This document shows positions 12,074-17,189 of a stretch of DNA of 17,189 bases, in pieces. The stretch is from NCBI GenBank assembly GCA_900553705.1, contig USEK01000014.1:1-17189 (forward strand), written 5' to 3'. Every line of letters begins with the position of its first letter. Positions within the stretch are counted from its first letter, which is position 1. The notes beneath the pieces were generated by a model. The model made no database searches, was not told the origin of the DNA, and worked only from the letters and a program-made list of their open reading frames with translations. The translations under genes were made by a program, and so were the position numbers. This DNA is from an uncultured Collinsella sp. GTDB taxonomy: Bacteria > Actinomycetota > Coriobacteriia > Coriobacteriales > Coriobacteriaceae.

Positions 12074-14104
12074 GTGGCAAACGAAAACGATTACGATGGC
12101 GGCGAGATTAAGATTCTCGAAGGTCTCGAGGCCGTTCGTAAGCGCCCGGGCATGTATATCGGCTCGACGAGCGCCAGCGGTCTGCATCACCTGGTGTGGG
12201 AGATCGTTGACAACTCCGTCGACGAGGCCATGGCCGGTTTCTGCACCGAGATCCAGGTGACGGTCCACGCCGACAACTCCATCACGGTCGTCGACAACGG
12301 GCGCGGCATCCCCGTCGACGAGCACCCTGTTAAAAAGATCCCGACGCTCGAGGTCGTCATGACGATCTTGCACGCCGGCGGTAAGTTCGATAACTCGGCC
12401 TATAAGGTCTCGGGCGGCCTGCACGGCGTAGGCATCTCCGTCGTCAACGCACTGTCCAAGCGCGTGGTCGTTCAGGTTCGTCGCGATGGCAACACCTACG
12501 AGATGGAGTTCTCGCGCGGCAAGACCGTCAAGAAGATGGAGGTCGTGGGCACCTCGGATTCGACGGGCACCACCGTCACCTTCTGGCCCGACGACGAGAT
12601 CTTCGAGACCTGCATCTACGATTTCGATACGCTGCACAACCGTCTGCAGGAGACAGCGTTCCTCAATAAGAGCCTCAAGATCGTGCTGACCGACGAGCGC
12701 GAGGCGACTCCCCACGTGGAGGAGTTTTGCTACGAGGGCGGCATCATCGACTTCGTCAAGTTCCTTAACGAGGGCAAGGACGTCCCCGAGGCCTTTAAGG
12801 AGCCTATCTACATCGAGGGCAAATCGGACCCGGACGCACCTGTGGCCAAGATGGGCGAGGTTGAGGTTTCCCTGCAGTGGAATAGCGGCTACGGCGAGAA
12901 CGTCATGTCGTTTGCCAACGACATCTACACCCCCGAGGGCGGCATGCACCTTGAGGGCTTCCGCACCGCGCTCACCCGCGTGATCAACGACTATGCGCGC
13001 AAGCAGAACCTGCTCAAGGAAAAAGACGCCAACCTGACCGGCGACGATGTGCGCGAGGGCCTTTCGGCCGTTATCTCGGTCAAGCTGCCCGATCCGCAGT
13101 TTGAGGGGCAGACCAAGGCCAAGCTCGGTAGCTCCTATATGCGCGCGCTCACGCTCAAGATCGTGACCGACGGCCTCGCCGATTACTTGGAGGAGCATCC
13201 CAAGCCCGCCCGCGAGATCGTCAAGAAGGCGCAACAGGCCTGCAAGGCGCGCAACGCCGCCCGCAAGGCGCGCGAGGCGACCCGCCGCAAGAGCCTGCTC
13301 GAGACGGCGTCCCTGCCCGGTAAGCTCGCTGACTGCTCAGTGCGCGATGCCGAGCTGACCGAGCTCTTCATCGTAGAGGGCGACTCGGCAGGCGGTTCGG
13401 CCAAGGACGGCCGTCGCCGAGACATCCAGGCGATTCTGCCCCTGCGCGGCAAGATTCTGAACGTCGAACGCGTTGGTGACCATCGCGCGTTCTCGAGCGA
13501 CACCATCCAGTCGCTGATTACCGCGATCGGCTGCGGTGTCACGACGAGTGCCGGCGACGGCGGCGACTTCGATATCACCAAGGCGCGCTACCACAAGATC
13601 ATCATCATGACCGATGCAGACGTCGACGGTGCGCATATCCGCATCCTGCTGCTGACGTTCTTCTACAAGTACATGCGTCCGCTGATCGATGCCGGCTACG
13701 TCTATGTTGCCTGCCCGCCTATCTTTGGCATTAAGGTGCGCAACAAGATCCACTACGTGTATCCCAACGGCCGCCAGCCCGAAGACGAGATCCTGCGCGA
13801 CACCATTCAGAGCCTGGGCCTGAACCCCGACGACAACGACGAGGACGGCAAGGCCAAGGACGGCAAGATCACCAAGAAGCGCAAGGGCTATACCGTCCAG
13901 CGCTACAAGGGTCTGGGCGAGATGGACCCCAAGCAGCTTGCCTCGACGACGATGGACCCCAAGACCCGCATCCTGCAGCGCGTGTCGATCGAGGACGCCG
14001 TGGTGGCGGACCGCGCCGTGCGTGAGCTGATGGGTTCCGAGGTCGGCTATCGCCGCGAGTACATCGAGAAACACGCGCATGATGCACGCTTCTTAGACGC
14101 CTAA
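12074..14104 (+). CDS. gyrB: DNA gyrase subunit B
   Basis: The product is 676 residues. With GyrA it forms gyrase, which introduces negative supercoils using ATP. Features seen: start MANENDYDGGEIKILEGLEA followed by VRKRPGMYIGS; GHKL boxes EIVDNSVDEA (43-52), DNGRGIP (74-80) and GGLHGVG (114-120); TOPRIM motifs EGDSAGG (435-441) and TDADVDGAH (513-521), whose acidic residues bind metal; and the late QRYKGLGEMDPKQLA block. There is no long insertion of the E. coli type. The frame is open from TTG 12056, but GTG 12074 has AAGGAGGA four bases upstream and gives the family N-terminus. gyrA follows after 155 bases. Confidence 0.97.
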   Translation: MANENDYDGGEIKILEGLEAVRKRPGMYIGSTSASGLHHLVWEIVDNSVDEAMAGFCTEIQVTVHADNSITVVDNGRGIPVDEHPVKKIPTLEVVMTILHAGGKFDNSAYKVSGGLHGVGISVVNALSKRVVVQVRRDGNTYEMEFSRGKTVKKMEVVGTSDSTGTTVTFWPDDEIFETCIYDFDTLHNRLQETAFLNKSLKIVLTDEREATPHVEEFCYEGGIIDFVKFLNEGKDVPEAFKEPIYIEGKSDPDAPVAKMGEVEVSLQWNSGYGENVMSFANDIYTPEGGMHLEGFRTALTRVINDYARKQNLLKEKDANLTGDDVREGLSAVISVKLPDPQFEGQTKAKLGSSYMRALTLKIVTDGLADYLEEHPKPAREIVKKAQQACKARNAARKAREATRRKSLLETASLPGKLADCSVRDAELTELFIVEGDSAGGSAKDGRRRDIQAILPLRGKILNVERVGDHRAFSSDTIQSLITAIGCGVTTSAGDGGDFDITKARYHKIIIMTDADVDGAHIRILLLTFFYKYMRPLIDAGYVYVACPPIFGIKVRNKIHYVYPNGRQPEDEILRDTIQSLGLNPDDNDEDGKAKDGKITKKRKGYTVQRYKGLGEMDPKQLASTTMDPKTRILQRVSIEDAVVADRAVRELMGSEVGYRREYIEKHAHDARFLDA

Positions 14105-14109
14105 CCTGC

Positions 14110-14212
14110 ACGGCTTTCCCAGCCACCGCACCTTCGCCCTCAATCGTCGGTCGCGTACCCAAGTACGCTTCCCTCCTCTTTCGGGCGAATCCGCGGCACC
14201 TGGAAAAGCCGT
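14110..14212. repeat. Long imperfect inverted repeat in the gyrB-gyrA gap
   Basis: Outer arms 14110-14122 (ACGGCTTTCCCAG) and 14200-14212 (CTGGAAAAGCCGT) pair at 12 of 13 positions. Inside them CCGC (14126-14129) pairs with GCGG (14193-14196) and TTCGCCC (14133-14139) with GGGCGAA (14183-14189). A separate perfect 6-bp hairpin, GCGTAC-CCAA-GTACGC, lies at 14153-14168. No U-tract follows. It may be a REP-like repeat or a structured RNA spacer. Confidence 0.65.
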
Positions 14213-14259
14213 CTCCGTGGTAGGGAACTAATGGACCACGCAAACCATGAGGAGGTAAC

Positions 14260-17001
14260 GTGGCAGACGATATCAACAACAACGAGGGTATGGACGAGGC
14301 CGGCGACGCCGGTATGCCCGACGATCTGAAGCGCCTGCTTGCCCGTGCTGAGCAGGGCGAGGACGGCGATCCGGACGCCTATAACCCCGATGCCGATGAT
14401 GACGAGGAAGAAGACGACGACGGTGAGCTCGAGGAGAGCTTTGGCGAAGTCGATCGTGGCGCCTCGGCCGGCGAGGATATAAACGGCGGCCAGCTCCAGA
14501 TTTCGGAGTTTGGCCGCGAGATGAAGCAGTCATTTATCGAGTATTCGATGTCGGTCATCACGGCGCGCGCCCTGCCGGACGTGCGCGACGGCTTAAAGCC
14601 GGTGCACCGCCGCATCCTGTACGCGATGAACGAGAGCGGCATCTACCCCAACCGTCCGCACAAGAAGTCCGCTTGGACGGTCGGCGAAGTTATCGGTAAG
14701 TACCATCCGCACGGTGACTCCGCGGTCTACGAGGCAATGGTTCGCCTGGCGCAGTGGTTCTCCATGCGCACGCCGCTCATCGATGGTCACGGCAACTTCG
14801 GTAACATCGACGGCGACGGCGCGGCGGCCATGCGTTACACCGAGAGCCGCCTGGCAAAGCCCGCCATGGAGCTGCTGCGTGACCTGCAGAAGGATACCGT
14901 CGACTGGCAGCCCAACTACGACGAATCACTCGCCGAGCCCGTGGCACTGCCTGCGCGCTTCCCCAACCTGCTGGTCAACGGCAGCCAGGGCATCGCCGTC
15001 GGCATGGCCACCAATATCGCCCCGCATAACCTCACCGAGGCGATCGAGGCAACCTGCTACCTGATCGATAATCCCGACGCCACTGTCGACGAGCTCATGC
15101 AGATCATGCCCGGTCCGGACTTCCCCACCGGCGCCATCATCATGGGCAGTGCCGGTATTAAGCAGAGCTACGAGACCGGCCGCGGCTCCATTACCGTGCG
15201 CGCCAAGGCTCATGTGGAGTCCACCAAGACCGGCCGCAGCCGCCTGGTCTTTACCGAGATTCCCTACATGGTCAACAAGGGCACCCTGCAGGAGAAGATC
15301 GCCCAGCTCGTCAACGACAAGCGCATCGAGGGCATCTCGGATATGCGCGATGAGTCCAACCAGAAGGGTATCCGTCTGGTCATCGAACTCAAGAAGGGCG
15401 TCATCCCGCAGGTCGTGCTCAACAACCTGTACAAGTACACCTCGCTGCAGACGACCTTTGGCGCCAACAACCTGGCGCTTGTCAACGGCGTTCCCAAATG
15501 CCTGAGCCTGCGCGAGATGCTGCAGCACTACATCGACCACCAGGTCGACGTCGTCACCCGCCGCACCCGCTTCGACCTTAAGAAGGCCCGGGCCCGCGCG
15601 CATATCCTTGAGGGCTACCTGATGGCTCTCGACCATATTGACGAGGTCATCAGCATCATCCGTTCCTCGCAGACCGACTCCGAGGCCAGCAGCCGCCTGA
15701 TCGAGCGCTTTGGCTTTACGCCCGAGCAGACCACGGCCATCCTCGAGATGAAGCTGCGCCGCCTGACCGGCCTGGAGCGCGACAAGATTCAGGAAGAGCT
15801 GGACGGCCTGCGCCGCGCCATCGCCTACTACGAGGACCTGCTGGCGCACGAGGGGAAGATCCTGGGCGTCATTAAGGAAGAGATGCGCGAGATCTCCAAG
15901 AAGTTCGGCGATAAGCGCCGCACCGAGATCAGCCATGTCGAGAAGGACCTGGACGTCGAGGACCTCATTGCCGACGAGGACATGGTCGTGACCATCACCC
16001 ACACCGGCTATGTCAAGCGCATCCCGGTGGCCGCCTACCGCGCCCAGAAGCGCGGCGGCAAGGGCGTCTCGGGCGTCAACCTCAAAGAGGACGACGTCAT
16101 CGACGAGATGTTCATCGCGTCCACGCACGAGTACGTGCTGTTCTTCTCGAGCAAGGGCAAGGTCTATCGCCTGAAGGTGCACGAGCTGCCGGTGGGTACG
16201 CGCCAGGCACGCGGTACCGCGATCGTCAACCTGCTGCCCTTCGAGGGGGGCGAGAAGATCGCGAGCGTCATCAGCTGCCGCGAGTTCCCTGCCGACGAGT
16301 ATCTGATGTTTGCCACCAAGAGCGGCATGGTCAAGAAGACCGTGATGAGCGCGTATGACCGCAGCCGTCGCGACGGCCTGATCGCTATCAACCTGCGTGA
16401 CGACGACGCGCTGCTGAACGTGCGCCGCGTGCGCGAGGGCGACAAGATTATCCTGGCCACCACCGCGGGCAAGGCGATCATGTTCTCCGAGGAGCAGGTG
16501 CGCGCCACCGGCCGCGATACCAGCGGCGTTCGCGGTATCGGTCTGAAGGACGGCGTGAGCGTTCTGGGCATGGAAGTCACTAACGGCAACGGCGATCTAT
16601 TCGTCATCACCGAGCGCGGCTACGGCAAGCGCACGCCGGTCGCGGACTACCCGGAGCAGAATCGCGGCGGCCAGGGCGTCTACACCATCCAAATGACCGA
16701 GCGTAAGGGCAACCTCGCGGCCATGAAGACGGTGGGCCCGCAGCACGAGTTGTTCATCGTGACGGAGGGCGCGACGGTCATTCGCGTCAAGACCGATGAG
16801 ATTAGCCAGACTGGCCGCGCTACCCAGGGCGTCAAGATGATGACCGTCGACGACAACGACCGCATCTGCGCCGTAGCCCGCATGACGGCCGCCAAGGAGA
16901 AGCCCGAAGGCGAAGGCGCCGAGGCCGCAACCGACGCCGAAGAGGCCCCAGTCGACCTAGGCGACGGCAACGACATGCCAGAGGATCTCCTAGACGAGTA
17001 A
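14260..17001 (+). CDS. gyrA: DNA gyrase subunit A with acidic N-terminal extension
   Basis: The product is 913 residues. GyrA holds the DNA-cleaving Tyr and the DNA-wrapping C-terminal domain. Features seen: an extra N-terminal region of about 75 residues, highly acidic (for example DADDDEEEDDDGELEES at 44-60); then the normal start region EMKQSFIEYSMSVITARALP; the HPHGDSAVYEA region (149-159) with S154 and E158 at the quinolone-determining positions; catalytic Tyr193 in AAMRYTE; and the GyrA-box QKRGGKG (596-602), which supports gyrase over topoisomerase IV. The C-terminus is also acidic (MPEDLLDE). The start is GTG 14260, with GAGGAGG five bases before it. Internal Mets (residues 11, 19, 88) are alternative starts but lack such a site. 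The extension is odd but in frame and uninterrupted. Confidence 0.96.
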   Translation: MADDINNNEGMDEAGDAGMPDDLKRLLARAEQGEDGDPDAYNPDADDDEEEDDDGELEESFGEVDRGASAGEDINGGQLQISEFGREMKQSFIEYSMSVITARALPDVRDGLKPVHRRILYAMNESGIYPNRPHKKSAWTVGEVIGKYHPHGDSAVYEAMVRLAQWFSMRTPLIDGHGNFGNIDGDGAAAMRYTESRLAKPAMELLRDLQKDTVDWQPNYDESLAEPVALPARFPNLLVNGSQGIAVGMATNIAPHNLTEAIEATCYLIDNPDATVDELMQIMPGPDFPTGAIIMGSAGIKQSYETGRGSITVRAKAHVESTKTGRSRLVFTEIPYMVNKGTLQEKIAQLVNDKRIEGISDMRDESNQKGIRLVIELKKGVIPQVVLNNLYKYTSLQTTFGANNLALVNGVPKCLSLREMLQHYIDHQVDVVTRRTRFDLKKARARAHILEGYLMALDHIDEVISIIRSSQTDSEASSRLIERFGFTPEQTTAILEMKLRRLTGLERDKIQEELDGLRRAIAYYEDLLAHEGKILGVIKEEMREISKKFGDKRRTEISHVEKDLDVEDLIADEDMVVTITHTGYVKRIPVAAYRAQKRGGKGVSGVNLKEDDVIDEMFIASTHEYVLFFSSKGKVYRLKVHELPVGTRQARGTAIVNLLPFEGGEKIASVISCREFPADEYLMFATKSGMVKKTVMSAYDRSRRDGLIAINLRDDDALLNVRRVREGDKIILATTAGKAIMFSEEQVRATGRDTSGVRGIGLKDGVSVLGMEVTNGNGDLFVITERGYGKRTPVADYPEQNRGGQGVYTIQMTERKGNLAAMKTVGPQHELFIVTEGATVIRVKTDEISQTGRATQGVKMMTVDDNDRICAVARMTAAKEKPEGEGAEAATDAEEAPVDLGDGNDMPEDLLDE

Positions 17002-17041
17002 GAGGCCCTAGCTGGTAGAAAATATCAGACCCCATATATCG

Positions 17042-17075
17042 GCGGTCGGCGCACCTGCGCGCCGACCGCTTTTTT
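17042..17075 (+). terminator. Rho-independent terminator of gyrBA
   Basis: A perfect 11-bp stem (GCGGTCGGCGC 17042-17052 with 17059-17069) has a 6-nt loop and is followed by six T (17070-17075). It lies 40 bases after the gyrA stop. Confidence 0.95.
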
Positions 17076-17143
17076 GAAAACCTTGGGACCCCATGGTCGC
17101 CGGGCTGACGAGATGGTTTTGGTTTGCTGCTCGGACAGTCCTG

Positions 17144-17180
17144 CGCAAGACGAAGGCCACATTAAGTGGCCTTCTTTGCG
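17144..17180. repeat. Hairpin near the right edge
   Basis: A perfect 9-bp stem GAAGGCCAC (17152-17160) with GTGGCCTTC (17166-17174) has a 5-nt loop. An outer CGCAA/TTGCG pairing (17144-17148 with 17176-17180) extends it across a small bulge. Only TTT follows, so termination is uncertain; it may belong to whatever lies beyond the window. Confidence 0.45.
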
Positions 17181-17189
17181 TGCGGAACT

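Noticed and set aside
12023..13234. A 403-codon minus-strand frame opposite gyrB
   Set aside because: Antisense to the conserved GyrB ATPase domain, with no plausible start context or family.
14105..14259. Possible tRNA or terminator in the gyrB-gyrA gap
   Set aside because: No cloverleaf with anticodon or T-loop motifs could be drawn, and there is no U-tract, so it is reported only as an inverted repeat.

Overview
The window is a bacterial chromosomal replication-origin region. Its gene order is the classical one: rlmN (partial), then on the minus strand parB, parA, rsmG, jag/khpB, yidC, yidD, rnpA and rpmH, and on the plus strand a GHKL-ATPase gene, dnaA, dnaN, recF, a DUF721/dciA gene, gyrB and gyrA. 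From rpmH leftwards all genes read left and from the ATPase gene rightwards all read right, so every gene except the rlmN remnant is co-oriented with forks leaving the rpmH-dnaN interval. Protein style, high GC in the right half and the unusual gene between rpmH and dnaA suggest a high-GC gut actinobacterium of class Coriobacteriia, most like Collinsella. This is inferred from remembered family features, not from a search.

Left arm (1-5522): the 3' end of rlmN is followed by a degenerate parS and a hairpin. A bidirectional-looking terminator then ends a minus-strand operon of rsmG (own TTG start), parA, parB and a small membrane protein. Three perfect parS 16-mers lie between rsmG and parA at exactly 39-bp intervals. 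A strong terminator separates this block from the upstream rpmH-rnpA-yidD-yidC-jag operon, which has a near-consensus promoter at 5595-5624. The rsmG-parAB block is visibly poorer in GC than its surroundings.

Origin (5523-9198): DnaA-box-like 9-mers of the form TTTTCAACA, TTCTCAACA or TTTCGACA occur in the rpmH/ATPase-gene intergenic region, inside the Gln-rich part of the ATPase gene, and in the dnaA-dnaN gap. The dnaA-dnaN gap also carries a five-repeat DnaA-trio-like tract running into AT-rich sequence, laid out much like the Bacillus subtilis unwinding region. The origin therefore looks split, with boxes on both sides of dnaA and unwinding probably next to dnaN. The DnaA recognition helix is altered (GNRNHSTV instead of GGRDHTTV), which may match the altered boxes.

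The most novel item is the 450-residue protein encoded directly before dnaA. It has a GHKL ATPase domain, a Gln/Pro/Met/Tyr-rich prion-like linker and a C-terminal winged-helix-like domain. It is probably co-transcribed with dnaA and may be an ATP-dependent regulator of origin activity or dnaA expression.

Right arm (9199-17189): dnaN, recF and dciA are tightly packed and end in a terminator. gyrB and gyrA follow, separated by a 155-bp gap holding an elaborate imperfect inverted repeat. GyrA has an unusual acidic N-terminal extension. A strong terminator closes gyrA. No tRNA, rRNA, CRISPR array, insertion sequence or transposase was seen.
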